This document shows positions 51,623 through 61,456 of a stretch of DNA of 64,000 bases, piece after piece. The notes under the pieces were generated by a model that saw only the letters and a list, made by a program, of their open reading frames with translations, did no database searches and had not been told where the DNA came from. Origin of the DNA: Altibacter lentus (lineage in GTDB: Bacteria > Bacteroidota > Bacteroidia > Flavobacteriales > Flavobacteriaceae). Where the stretch lies: NCBI RefSeq assembly GCF_000746845.1, contig NZ_KN050846.1:1690963-1754962 (forward strand). Reading direction: 5' to 3'. The translations under genes and the position numbers were made by a program. Position 1 is the first letter of the stretch, and every line of letters begins with the position of its first letter.

Positions 51623-54600
51623 GAAGCAAAAGAGTGTCGATAAAGAGTTTCGTCTTTCGTCTTGGGCGATCGATAATAAAACGACCATATATGTAATGAT
51701 CGGGATTATTCTGGTGTTAGGTTTTTCGGCCTATAGCAGTATGCCCCGTGAGAGTTTTCCCGAAATAAAGGAAACCAAGATCTACATTAGTACCCCGTAT
51801 CCCGGAAATACTGCCGAGGACATTGAGCGCCTTATCGTTGATCCTTTGGAGGATAAGTTGAAGAACATAAGTAATGTGGTAGAGATTATCTCAACCTCAC
51901 AAGAAGATTACGGAATTATAACAGTTGAATTCGATGAAGACATAGCTGTCGAAGAAGCCAAACAAAAGGTAAAGGATGAAGTAGACAGTGAAAAAGCCAG
52001 TGAAGATTGGCCCACCTTTAACAATGCCAAGGTAGAACCAAATGTCTTTGACCTTAATTTTTCTGAAGAAGCTCCCATAAGTAACATTAATATTAAAGGG
52101 AATTATCCTACTGAAAAACTGAAAGAATTTGCCGAATATTTAGAAGATGAGATCGAGGACCTTCCTGAGATCAAACAAGCCGATATTCGTGGCGCCCAAG
52201 ACAAGGAAGTAGAAGTTGCCGTTGATATTTATAAAATGATGGCCGCGCAAGTGAGCTTCGACGATGTTATCAATACCATTCGAAATGGGAACATGACGCT
52301 TTCGGCCGGGAATCTGGTAACCAGTGGCCAACGAAGAACCATTCGAATATTAGGAGAGGTAGAACAACCGCACCAATTAAATGACTTTGTAGTAAAATCG
52401 CAGGACGGTGCTGTTTATTTAAAGGATATCGCCACTGTTCGATTTAAGGAAGAAGAGAAGACCACCTATGCCCGCGAATTTGGGGAAGGCGTTGTCATGC
52501 TGGACGTGAAGAAACGTGCCGGAAAGAACATGGTGGAAGCAGCTCAAAAGATAGAGAAGATCGTAGCCGACGCAACAGCGAACGTGTTTCCTTCAGATGT
52601 TGAAGTCACCATCGCTAACGACCAGTCGGTAAAGACCATAAACCAGGTTGATGATTTAGTGAACAATATTATTTTCGGGATCATTCTGGTGGTCACCGTG
52701 TTAATGTTCTTTTTAGGGTTTAGGAATGCACTGTTTGTAGGATTTGCGATCCCTATGTCCATGTTCATGTCGTTTATGATCCTTTCGGCATTAGGTTACA
52801 CCATGAACACCATGATCCTGTTCGCATTGATCATGGGATTGGGAATGCTCGTGGATAACGGTATCGTGGTTGTAGAGAATGTATATAGGTTGATGGACGA
52901 AGAAGGTATGTCCCGCATTCAAGCTGCAAAGAAGGGGATTGGAGAGATCGCCTTCCCTATTATTATTTCAACAGCGACCACCGTGGCGGCTTTCGTTCCT
53001 TTGGGAATGTGGCCCGGTGTTATGGGTGAATTCATGATCTATTTTCCTATCACCCTTTCGGTAGTACTGGGGTCGTCATTGTTTGTCGCTATCTTTTTTA
53101 ATTCGATGTTGGTATCTCAGTTCATGGAGACCGGAGAAAAAGAACTAAGCCGAAAACAACTCATCCGACTTTCCATCATTTTGGGAGGTATTGGTCTTCT
53201 TATCTCTCTATTTGGCGGTGAGATGAGCGCCCTTGGAAACTTAATGATCCTCGTAGCGCTGCTTTTCTGGATCTATAAATATTTTCTGAAGCGTTGGGCT
53301 ATCTATTTTCAGCGAAACCTTTTGACTAGACTGGAAAACAGGTATAAACAATTCCTAGAATTCGCACTTACCGGTTGGCGGGCGGGTGCTTTTGTGGGAG
53401 GTACATTTTTACTGCTCATCGTTGTGTTCGGACTTTTTGGAGCCTCGGTTGCAAGTCAGCGTACCAGCGTGGAATTCTTTCCCGATAATAAACCCAACCA
53501 AATAATCGTGTATATAGAATATCCTCAAGGAACGGATATTGAGAAAACCAATGAGATCACTAAGGACATAGAGACCCGTGTCTATGACGTGCTCAATGCG
53601 CCTCGTTATATGGACGACGGTTATAACTTTATGGTGGAATCTGCCGTATCTCAAGTAGGAGAAGGTGCCGGAAATCCTCAAACCGATGGTGGTTCGGCGG
53701 CAGAAATGCCTCATCGTGGTAAGATCACAGCTACCATGCGGGAGTATAAATTCCGAAGAGGAGAAGACAGTGAAGCCCTTCGCAAGCAAGTACAGGAAAC
53801 CCTTAAAGGGATCTATCCGGGAGTGGCTATTTCAGTAGAAAAAGATGCCGCAGGTCCTCCTGTAGGATACCCTATCAATATTGAAATTGAGGGAAGTGAT
53901 TATGATGAATTGATACAAGTGGCCGAACGGATGCGAAATTTTATCAACTCCCGAAATATTGCAGGTATCGACGAACTCAAGATTGATGTCAACAAGGGGA
54001 AACCGGCCATGCAGGTGTATGTTGACAGAGAAAAAGCAGGGGAACTTGGTGTGTCTGCAGGACAAGTTGGAAATCAACTGCGACGTTCCTTATTTGGAGA
54101 AAAAGCCGGTGTCTATAAGAATGATGGTGAAGATTATGACATCTATGTGCGTTTTAATGAAGAAAATAAATACAACAAAAGTGCGCTCTTTAATCAAAAC
54201 ATCACATTTCGGGATCAGGCAACCGGAAAGATCAAGGAGATCCCGGTTTCGGCAGTAACAACACAAAAGAATACCTCTTCTTTTAGTGCTATAAAACACA
54301 GGGACACAAAACGGGTGGTTACCGTATATTCTGCATTAGAAGCGGGTTATACCGATGCCGGTGCTATTGTGAGCCAGATCCAAACCGAGATGGCGAATTT
54401 TGAGGAATTACCCAAGAGTGTGTCGATCGATTATACCGGTCAAATAGAAGAGCAAAACAAGCAAATGGCCTTTCTTATGGGCGCCTTCTTCTCGGGGCTG
54501 GGGTTGATCATGCTTATATTGATCTTTCAATTCAGTTCTATCTCGAAACCCACCATAATCATGATCGCCATTTTCTTGAGCTTTATTGGGGTCTTTGGAG

Positions 54601-55124
54601 GTATCCTTCTTACAGGCGCCTCTTTTGTGATCATGATGACCATGATGGGTATTATTTCGTTGGCAGGGATCGTGGTAAACAATGGTGTAGTGCTCTTGGA
54701 TTACACCCAGTTGCTCATAGACAGACGCATGGTAGAATTGAAGATGGACGATTCAGAATTACTTCCAAAAGAAGAAGTGAAGGACATTATTATTAAAGGA
54801 GGAAAAGCGCGTTTACGTCCTGTGATCCTAACGGCGATCACCACAGTATTAGGACTTATCCCTCTTGCCATTGGATTTAACATCGACTTCTTTTCACTCT
54901 TTTCTGAATTCGATCCCAAGATCTATTTTGGTGGTGATAACGTGATCTTTTGGGGACCATTAGCATGGTCTGTGATCTACGGATTGATCATTGCGACCTT
55001 CTTGACATTGATTATTGTTCCTGTGTTATTCTACATAGTGCACAAGGCGAAGCTGCGAATTCGAAACTGGCGTTCAAAACCTAAAACCGAAGTACCTATA
55101 CCTGCCGATTCTTCGGCTGTGTAA
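51615..55124 (+). CDS. RND efflux pump permease (HAE1/AcrB-like)
   Basis: The inner-membrane pump has 1169 residues, longer than the usual 1020-1060, with about 12 TM helices and two large periplasmic loops. The extra length lies mainly between TM6 and TM7 and at the C-terminus. The TM4 motif is GLGMLVDNGIVVVENVYRLMDE, with Asp then Asn where AcrB has two Asp. ATTVAAFVPLGMWPGVMGEFMIYFPITLSVVL and GIISLAGIVVNNGVVLLDY are typical of TM5 and TM11. PRESFPEIKETKIYISTPYPG-type sequence starts the first loop. Together with the preceding genes it makes a complete drug or metabolite efflux system; the substrate is unknown. Confidence 0.93.
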   Translation: MSKKQKSVDKEFRLSSWAIDNKTTIYVMIGIILVLGFSAYSSMPRESFPEIKETKIYISTPYPGNTAEDIERLIVDPLEDKLKNISNVVEIISTSQEDYGIITVEFDEDIAVEEAKQKVKDEVDSEKASEDWPTFNNAKVEPNVFDLNFSEEAPISNINIKGNYPTEKLKEFAEYLEDEIEDLPEIKQADIRGAQDKEVEVAVDIYKMMAAQVSFDDVINTIRNGNMTLSAGNLVTSGQRRTIRILGEVEQPHQLNDFVVKSQDGAVYLKDIATVRFKEEEKTTYAREFGEGVVMLDVKKRAGKNMVEAAQKIEKIVADATANVFPSDVEVTIANDQSVKTINQVDDLVNNIIFGIILVVTVLMFFLGFRNALFVGFAIPMSMFMSFMILSALGYTMNTMILFALIMGLGMLVDNGIVVVENVYRLMDEEGMSRIQAAKKGIGEIAFPIIISTATTVAAFVPLGMWPGVMGEFMIYFPITLSVVLGSSLFVAIFFNSMLVSQFMETGEKELSRKQLIRLSIILGGIGLLISLFGGEMSALGNLMILVALLFWIYKYFLKRWAIYFQRNLLTRLENRYKQFLEFALTGWRAGAFVGGTFLLLIVVFGLFGASVASQRTSVEFFPDNKPNQIIVYIEYPQGTDIEKTNEITKDIETRVYDVLNAPRYMDDGYNFMVESAVSQVGEGAGNPQTDGGSAAEMPHRGKITATMREYKFRRGEDSEALRKQVQETLKGIYPGVAISVEKDAAGPPVGYPINIEIEGSDYDELIQVAERMRNFINSRNIAGIDELKIDVNKGKPAMQVYVDREKAGELGVSAGQVGNQLRRSLFGEKAGVYKNDGEDYDIYVRFNEENKYNKSALFNQNITFRDQATGKIKEIPVSAVTTQKNTSSFSAIKHRDTKRVVTVYSALEAGYTDAGAIVSQIQTEMANFEELPKSVSIDYTGQIEEQNKQMAFLMGAFFSGLGLIMLILIFQFSSISKPTIIMIAIFLSFIGVFGGILLTGASFVIMMTMMGIISLAGIVVNNGVVLLDYTQLLIDRRMVELKMDDSELLPKEEVKDIIIKGGKARLRPVILTAITTVLGLIPLAIGFNIDFFSLFSEFDPKIYFGGDNVIFWGPLAWSVIYGLIIATFLTLIIVPVLFYIVHKAKLRIRNWRSKPKTEVPIPADSSAV

Positions 55125-55128
55125 TAAA

Positions 55129-55161
55129 AAAACCCTTTCCGATGGAAAGGGTTTTCTTTTT
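55129..55161 (+). terminator. Terminator of the efflux operon
   Basis: A perfect 12-bp stem (AAAACCCTTTCC, 55129-55140, with GGAAAGGGTTTT, 55144-55155) has a GAT loop and a T-rich tail. Confidence 0.88.
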
Positions 55162-55178
55162 ATATAATAGGTGGATTC

Positions 55179-56486
55179 CTACTGATTTTCAGTTAACGGA
55201 ATCGGGAATTGTTCAAAAATAGCATCTCCCGCCCTATCGATAGGCAGCACTCCTAATCTATTGAATCGACGAAGATCGATCCATCGATGTCCTCCTTCAG
55301 CAAACAACGAATACCTGCGGTTGTATAAGATCTCATCCACAAGGTCTGCAGGAGCTGTTCCGCCGGTATACGGATCCAGACCGGCTGCTGTTCTAACAAC
55401 GTCTATGGCTGCCACTGCAACTGCAGGATTTGAGATGTGGTTAGCTTCAGCATAAAGAAGTAACAACTCCTCGTTTCGAATAATTGCCACAGGATCCTCA
55501 TTACTTTGATAAACGAACACATCGTAAGATCCTGTTAGGTTATCGGATGTAAGCGGTTCATCCCGAAGTACCGCCTTGTTCACTCTATCATCTCCAGGCA
55601 AAGCATCATTTATAAATGTGGGATGTGCTATGCGTGCATTCGCGACAGTAGAATTGAGCGCGAAAAATAAGGGGTTCGTCATGTCTGCTCCTGTTAAAGA
55701 GAAAGTGAAATATACCCCCTTATCCAAATTTCCGCTAAGATCCATAAATGAATTTTGAAGCAGGGAATTTGCCGAAGCATAGTTTCCTCTGTACACCTCA
55801 ACTCTCGCTGCTAAAGCTCTGTTGAACTGCAAAAAATCTGAAGGCGTTGATGCAATTGCAAAACCTGAAGGGATCGAGAAAGGAAATTCGCCACCTCCAT
55901 TTGAAAGATCTGCAGCAGCATCGGACAACATCTGAAAAATCGTTGTTAATGCTTCTTCATAAGGCACAAAAGGTCCTAAGTTATCGGGATCCGAAACATC
56001 AATTCGAATTCCATTCTTGTACTGATGGTTTAACACCATCAATAACTCATGCGCTTTTAGCGTGTTCGCAAATCCACGAGTGGCTGCGATCTCTTGATTC
56101 GAAAAATCGGCCGTGGTATTCTCCAAACCAGTTAACAGCAGGTTGATGTCCTTAATGGTCGCATATCTGGCGGCATACGGATTCGTGGTATAGAATGTAT
56201 TGTTGTCCAAAACACCTGTCAACAAATCGGCGGTCCAGCGAGGATCTGAACTTTGTATCCTCCAATATTCGCGTCCAGCTACAGACATGGCATCGACTTG
56301 CGTTCCAAGTCTTTCACGCATGTCAGACAGGGCACCTCCCATAGCCTCCTGTAGTTCCCCCCTGGAGAGGTCATCACTTACCGTGTCGGTAGTGGGTCCA
56401 TTTAAATTCTGACCTTCTTCTACCTCACAAGAAACTGTGATTAGACCGGTAAGAATAAGTGTTAGAAATATCTTTATAATTTTCAT
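55179..56486 (-). CDS. SusD/RagB family outer-membrane lipoprotein
   Basis: SusD-like proteins bind substrate at the cell surface and cap a SusC channel. The 435-residue protein has a lipoprotein signal ending at Cys20 (LITVSC) and the helical SusD fold. Recognisable parts are the ATRGFANTLKAHELLMVLNHQY helix, EEALTTIFQMLSDAAADL, RNEELLLLYAEANH and the C-terminal ILYNRRYSLFAEGGHRWIDLRRF. It lies 17 bp downstream of its SusC partner on the same strand. No hydrolase follows, so the substrate cannot be inferred; a peptide or glycan are both possible. Confidence 0.93.
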   Translation of the reverse strand: MKIIKIFLTLILTGLITVSCEVEEGQNLNGPTTDTVSDDLSRGELQEAMGGALSDMRERLGTQVDAMSVAGREYWRIQSSDPRWTADLLTGVLDNNTFYTTNPYAARYATIKDINLLLTGLENTTADFSNQEIAATRGFANTLKAHELLMVLNHQYKNGIRIDVSDPDNLGPFVPYEEALTTIFQMLSDAAADLSNGGGEFPFSIPSGFAIASTPSDFLQFNRALAARVEVYRGNYASANSLLQNSFMDLSGNLDKGVYFTFSLTGADMTNPLFFALNSTVANARIAHPTFINDALPGDDRVNKAVLRDEPLTSDNLTGSYDVFVYQSNEDPVAIIRNEELLLLYAEANHISNPAVAVAAIDVVRTAAGLDPYTGGTAPADLVDEILYNRRYSLFAEGGHRWIDLRRFNRLGVLPIDRAGDAIFEQFPIPLTENQ

Positions 56487-56503
56487 AAGGTTATTTTTTT
56501 AGA

Positions 56504-59482
56504 TTAAAAGTCAACTTTTAGGTGAAACAAGTAACGTTTTGAGGATGGAAACGGAGTCACCTCTACCCCAGTGGATAATCCATTGGAACCAAAGTTAGAA
56601 ACCTCCGGGTCATAACTGTTATAATCAAAAATATTGATCACGTTATTTCCCGAGAACCCAATTTTTATGTTGGATACATAACCATTGAATGTTGATTCCA
56701 GTACTTTGTTTGAAAACGTATAGAAAAGACCAATCTCCCGTAAACGCAAATAAGACGCATCTTCTACGAACGGTGTTGCAAAACCTCCTCTAAATGCTGA
56801 AATACGAAAGTCTCCGTTGTTAAGTTGTCCTGAAGGGTCTAAGGTAAAATCATCATAGTCCGGACTTGTCTGCCCAAAATCTGTCAATAAGTTGGTAAGG
56901 TTGATGTTATCACCGCCTTTTTTCCAGTGCCATAGGAAAGACAGGTCAAAGTTTTTGTACCTAAACGAGTTATTAAAGGTCATTTGAAAATCGGGCTCGG
57001 CATCACCAAGAACCACTAGTTCTCCATCGGCATTGTTTCCTACAATTTGAGTGGCACTAGCGCCTTCTTCAATTCTGAAAGTTCCCAGTCCCGTTCCAAA
57101 ACCTCCTAAGTTGAATGGATCTACATCCAATCGAGTGATCTCGGAAGTATTCTTATAGAACAATATTCCCGTATTCCATTCGAATGCATCTCCTTGGAAC
57201 ACATCGGCATTGAATCCTATCTCAAAACCTCGGTTCTCTAAATTCCCCGCGTTGGCAAATCTTGAAACGAATCCTGAAGAAGATTCATTGTTGGCCAATA
57301 AAATAAGGTCATCGACATTTTTATTGTAGTACGTGAATTCCAGATTTACTCTGTTCCCAAACAATCCGGTATCAAAACCAAATTCCAATTCCTTTTGTCT
57401 TTCGGGAGAGATCGTTGGGTCTCCTAAAGTCCCCGGAACTACGATTCCCGGTATACCATCGATCAAAGAGCTCACATAAGCAGTAAATAAGGCTCCGTTT
57501 GGTGCAAAATTTCCTGCTTCACCATAAGCCGCTCGGATTTTAAACTGGTTCCATGGGGAGCCATCATTCCAAAAACCGAAATTATGAAAATTAACAGCAA
57601 GAGATCCTTTTGGATAATAAAATAGTTCATTGGCGTCCCCGTTATTAGAGGATTTATCTCCTCGAACCCCGACAGTTGCTATAAATTTATCTTGAAAATT
57701 CACTTCTTCCTGCACAAAGAAACCGGCATCTTCTTGCTCTTGTCTAAACTGGGCAACTGAAATATTTGCTGCTTGATCCAGGTTTGTTTCTGAAGCTAGA
57801 AGGTTGGTGGCAATATTACGAACGGTATTTACACTAAACGTTTGCTTTGTTAAACCAGCTTGCGTTGTGAAATTCAATTCATTATCGGTAAAATAATTGT
57901 GTACCAAGAATGCCGAATAGTTGGCGTCTTTGTTCTCAGTAGTTGTAAGAGCGCTTACTCCATTCAAACCACCGTTGGATGGCTTTTGAAACTGAAGTTC
58001 CTTGGGAAATATCGCTGTATTGACCAATTCGTAATAATCCACCCCTGCTCTAAGCTGAAGTTTCAAGTTAGAATTATCGGCTCTGTAAATATCAAAATCT
58101 AAAGTCCCTCCCGTAATAAAACGATTGACGTCTTCTCTGTTGGTCACAAGGTCTCTTGTTTGTAAAGGGTTAGAACCCCCGTACGGGTTGTCGGGATAAT
58201 TTCCGTTTTCATCAGGAAACAATTGCGCCCAAGGCGGCGTAGACGTTAATGCAACCCCAATGGTGGTCCCTGTGTTATCGTTATTAAAGAATCCTCGGTC
58301 TGCCGTAGAGTTGATGTAGTTACTATTTACGGAAAGTTTTGCCCGATCTTTAAAGAAGGTATGTTCTAGATTCAACCGAATGGACTTTCGGTCGTATCCC
58401 GTATTCTTTACGATACCTGCTTCTTCATTATTAGAGAAAGCAGCATAGAACAAAGTATTATCTGATCCTCCGGAAATATTCACGGTAGAATTGGATATAA
58501 ATCCATCCTCTCCGTATATTTCTTTCTCATAATCTGTCAAGGTTCCGTTCGCTTGGGCTGCTAAGAACAATGCTCCTTGGCCTTCACCAAAGCTGTTTTC
58601 TGCTATTTCCGCAGTAAAATTCCGCTGTCCTTTCAAATTAATGATTCTGTTAAAACCAACTTCCTGGGAAAAAGAAACCTTTGTTTCTCCTCTTTTCCCT
58701 TTTTTGGTTGTAATGATAACCACCCCGGCGGCAGCACGAGAACCGTAAATTGCCGCAGCTGAAGCTCCTTTTAGGATCTCAATGTTTGCAATATCGTCAG
58801 GGTTGATGTCTGCAATACGGTTGGAAGGGTTGTCTTGGCTGGACGCATTCCCTCCGGAAGCCGCTTGAGACACAAAATTTAATCCTGCCGCAGAGACACT
58901 GCTATTGTTAACATACACTCCATCTACAATATATAATGGTTGAGAATTTCCGTTAATGGAGGTGACCCCTCTTAGTTTAACCGAAATTCCCCCTCCAGGA
59001 GCTCCCGAACTTTTCGTTACCAAAGCTCCGGCGAATTTTCCGGCCAGGGCTCCATCGAGTGTTTGTGGCGGTGTTCTTCCTGCTAATTCTTCGGCTGAAA
59101 TCGAAGCAACAGCATTGGCTGCGTTGGATCGTTTAACCGATGTTGCAAGTCCCGTAATCACCACCTCTTCCAATGATTCCGCAGATTCAGAAATGGTAAC
59201 ACTGATTGGAGTGGTACTTGACACAGACTGTTCTACGGTTTCAAAGCCAATAGATGAAAAGATAAGCGTCGTGGGCAAATTGTTCACAGCGAGTGTGAAA
59301 TTTCCATCCATGTCAGTAGTCGTTCCATTGGTGGTTCCTTTCTCAATGACATTAACAAAGGGAACAGTCTTACCGCCGGGTTCTTTTACACTCCCGCTTA
59401 AAGTGGTCTGTGCGAACACCCAACACGGAAAAATTAAAAGAACAAACAGGAGCATCCTGCTGTTTGAGTTTTTTTGTTTCAT
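56504..59482 (-). CDS. SusC/RagA family TonB-linked outer-membrane transporter
   Basis: The 992-residue TonB-dependent importer has a signal peptide (PCWVFAQ), an N-terminal carboxypeptidase-regulatory-like domain (TLSGSVKEPGGKTVPFVNVIEKGT, then TDMDGNFTLAV), a TonB box region around SAESLEEVVITGLA and a plug domain. The plug carries the signature IRGSRAAAG-like AAIYGSRAAAGVVIITTKKGK and SGAPGGGISVKLRGVTSINGN-type sequence. The rest is barrel, ending with PSSKRYLFHLKVDF. It pairs with the SusD gene 17 bp downstream and would be energised by an ExbB/ExbD/TonB system such as that at 34.0-36.4 kb. Confidence 0.95.
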   Translation of the reverse strand: MKQKNSNSRMLLFVLLIFPCWVFAQTTLSGSVKEPGGKTVPFVNVIEKGTTNGTTTDMDGNFTLAVNNLPTTLIFSSIGFETVEQSVSSTTPISVTISESAESLEEVVITGLATSVKRSNAANAVASISAEELAGRTPPQTLDGALAGKFAGALVTKSSGAPGGGISVKLRGVTSINGNSQPLYIVDGVYVNNSSVSAAGLNFVSQAASGGNASSQDNPSNRIADINPDDIANIEILKGASAAAIYGSRAAAGVVIITTKKGKRGETKVSFSQEVGFNRIINLKGQRNFTAEIAENSFGEGQGALFLAAQANGTLTDYEKEIYGEDGFISNSTVNISGGSDNTLFYAAFSNNEEAGIVKNTGYDRKSIRLNLEHTFFKDRAKLSVNSNYINSTADRGFFNNDNTGTTIGVALTSTPPWAQLFPDENGNYPDNPYGGSNPLQTRDLVTNREDVNRFITGGTLDFDIYRADNSNLKLQLRAGVDYYELVNTAIFPKELQFQKPSNGGLNGVSALTTTENKDANYSAFLVHNYFTDNELNFTTQAGLTKQTFSVNTVRNIATNLLASETNLDQAANISVAQFRQEQEDAGFFVQEEVNFQDKFIATVGVRGDKSSNNGDANELFYYPKGSLAVNFHNFGFWNDGSPWNQFKIRAAYGEAGNFAPNGALFTAYVSSLIDGIPGIVVPGTLGDPTISPERQKELEFGFDTGLFGNRVNLEFTYYNKNVDDLILLANNESSSGFVSRFANAGNLENRGFEIGFNADVFQGDAFEWNTGILFYKNTSEITRLDVDPFNLGGFGTGLGTFRIEEGASATQIVGNNADGELVVLGDAEPDFQMTFNNSFRYKNFDLSFLWHWKKGGDNINLTNLLTDFGQTSPDYDDFTLDPSGQLNNGDFRISAFRGGFATPFVEDASYLRLREIGLFYTFSNKVLESTFNGYVSNIKIGFSGNNVINIFDYNSYDPEVSNFGSNGLSTGVEVTPFPSSKRYLFHLKVDF

Positions 59483-59504
59483 AATTATAAGTTTTTGATT
59501 GTTC

Positions 59505-59516
59505 CTACCAAGGTAG
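59505..59516. promoter_or_regulatory. Short inverted repeat at the susC promoter
   Basis: CTACC and GGTAG are separated by AA. On the minus strand it contains TACCTTGG, a degenerate -7 box, 22 nt upstream of the susC start. It may be an operator overlapping the promoter; this is based on a 5-bp repeat only. Confidence 0.25.
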
Positions 59517-59662
59517 TGAAGATTTAATCATTTTTTAACGTAGTGAGAAATATTAACAAACAGTTTCTTAACAAAATCTTGCGGCTGAGCATAGTAAAGT
59601 TTAAAAAATAGTGCGAATTGCTCTTTAATCTTCCTAAATTTGCACCTAATTTTTACAAAACA

Positions 59663-61417
59663 ATGTATAGAACGCACAGCAACGGCGAATTAAACGCCTC
59701 GCATATAAATACACAGGTCACCCTTGCCGGTTGGGTGCAGAAAATTAGAAATAAAGGTTTTATGATCTGGGTAGATCTTAGAGATCGGTACGGTATCACA
59801 CAACTTATCTTCGATGAGGAACGTACCTCAAAAGAGGTTATGGAAATTGCTTCGCAACTGGGCAGAGAATTTGTGATTCAAATCGATGGGACCGTGATCG
59901 AACGAGAGTCCAAGAACCCCAATATGCCTACCGGCGATATAGAGATCCTTGTCAAGAATATTACAGTACTTAATAAGTCCCTAACACCGCCTTTTACAAT
60001 TGAAAATGAAACCGATGGTGGAGAAGATCTTCGAATGAAGTACCGCTATTTGGACATCCGAAGAAAACCTGTGCGTGAAAATCTTGTGTTTCGGCATAAA
60101 GTGACCATGGCAGTTAGAAATTACCTGTCTGAAAAGAATTTTGTGGAAGTAGAGACCCCTTACCTCATTAAATCCACCCCCGAAGGAGCCCGCGATTTCG
60201 TAGTTCCCTCTCGTATGAACGAAGGGCAGTTCTATGCCTTACCTCAATCCCCACAAACCTTTAAGCAGTTGCTTATGGTGGGAGGAATGGATAAGTATTT
60301 TCAAATCGTAAAATGTTTTCGGGATGAGGACCTACGTGCCGACCGTCAGCCGGAATTCACTCAGATAGACTGTGAAATGGCTTTTGTTGAGCAGGAAGAC
60401 ATCTTAAATACCTTCGAAGGACTTACACGCCATTTACTCAAGGAGATCAACGGTGTAGGTGTTTCAGAATTTCCAAGAATGACCTACGATGAGGCCATGC
60501 GAAAATATGGAAATGATAAACCGGACATTCGCTTCGGTATGGAGTTTGGCGAATTGAATGCTGCTACACAGCACAAGGATTTCAATGTCTTCAACCAAGC
60601 AGAACTGGTCGTTGGAATCGCCGTTCCGGGAGGAAACAGCTTTACCCGAAAAGAGATCGATGCCCTTATCGATTGGGTAAAACGCCCGCAAATAGGCGCC
60701 ATGGGGATGGTGTATTGTCGCTATAACGAAGATGGAAGCTTTAAGTCTTCTGTCGATAAATTTTACGATCAAGAGGATCTGCAAAGATGGGCAGCGATCA
60801 CAGGCGCGAAGCCCGGAGATCTTATTTGTGTGCTTTCTGGCGAGGCGCATAAGGTGCGCTCCCAGTTGAGTGCACTGCGAATGGAACTGGCACAGCGGCT
60901 AGGCCTTCGTGATCCAAAGGTTTTTGCCCCTTTGTGGGTGGTCGATTTTCCTTTATTGGAATGGGACGAGGAATCACAGCGTTACCACGCTATGCACCAT
61001 CCATTCACCTCTCCTAAACCCGGACAGCTTGAGTTATTGGAAACCGATCCGGGAGCAGTAAAGGCGAATGCTTACGATCTAGTATTAAACGGAAATGAGA
61101 TTGGAGGAGGTTCTATTCGTATACACGACAAGGAAACTCAATCGCTTATGTTCGATTACTTAGGATTTACCCCCCAAGAAGCCAAAGCGCAATTTGGATT
61201 TTTAATGGATGCTTTTCAGTATGGTGCACCGCCTCACGGAGGAATTGCTTTTGGACTGGACCGGTTGGTGGCAATTTTGGGCGGACAAGAGACGATTCGG
61301 GACTTCATTGCGTTTCCGAAGAACAATGCAGGACGTGATGTCATGATCGATGCTCCGGCCCCTATCGATACCGCGCAACTGGAAGAACTTAGTTTACAAC
61401 TTAAGATAAAAGATTAA
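59663..61417 (+). CDS. aspS: Aspartyl-tRNA synthetase
   Basis: AspRS is a class IIb synthetase. The start at 59663 gives [25 protein letters not shown] and 584 residues, the normal bacterial length. A TTG 15 codons upstream is in the promoter region, where TAAATTTG (59635-59642) is a -7 box. The OB-fold domain is followed by motif 2 ([16 protein letters not shown]), a GAD insertion at about 280-400, and motif 3 ([16 protein letters not shown]). A UUCG-looped terminator begins 5 bp after the stop. Confidence 0.97.
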   Translation: MYRTHSNGELNASHINTQVTLAGWVQKIRNKGFMIWVDLRDRYGITQLIFDEERTSKEVMEIASQLGREFVIQIDGTVIERESKNPNMPTGDIEILVKNITVLNKSLTPPFTIENETDGGEDLRMKYRYLDIRRKPVRENLVFRHKVTMAVRNYLSEKNFVEVETPYLIKSTPEGARDFVVPSRMNEGQFYALPQSPQTFKQLLMVGGMDKYFQIVKCFRDEDLRADRQPEFTQIDCEMAFVEQEDILNTFEGLTRHLLKEINGVGVSEFPRMTYDEAMRKYGNDKPDIRFGMEFGELNAATQHKDFNVFNQAELVVGIAVPGGNSFTRKEIDALIDWVKRPQIGAMGMVYCRYNEDGSFKSSVDKFYDQEDLQRWAAITGAKPGDLICVLSGEAHKVRSQLSALRMELAQRLGLRDPKVFAPLWVVDFPLLEWDEESQRYHAMHHPFTSPKPGQLELLETDPGAVKANAYDLVLNGNEIGGGSIRIHDKETQSLMFDYLGFTPQEAKAQFGFLMDAFQYGAPPHGGIAFGLDRLVAILGGQETIRDFIAFPKNNAGRDVMIDAPAPIDTAQLEELSLQLKIKD

Positions 61418-61421
61418 ATGT

Positions 61422-61445
61422 ATCCTGCTTCGGCAGGATTTTTTA
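61422..61445 (+). terminator. aspS terminator with UUCG tetraloop
   Basis: ATCCTGC (61422-61428) pairs with GCAGGAT (61433-61439) around a TTCG tetraloop, followed by six T. This shows that an in-frame ATG at 61418 is not the start of the next gene. Confidence 0.88.
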
Positions 61446-61456
61446 ATACCGTAGAA

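Noticed and set aside
59618-59662. N-terminal extension of AspRS from TTG 59618
   Set aside because: The extension spans the -7 box TAAATTTG and lacks similarity to AspRS N-termini.
61418-61456. N-terminal extension of the ClC protein from ATG 61418
   Set aside because: These codons form the aspS terminator with a UUCG loop and T-run.
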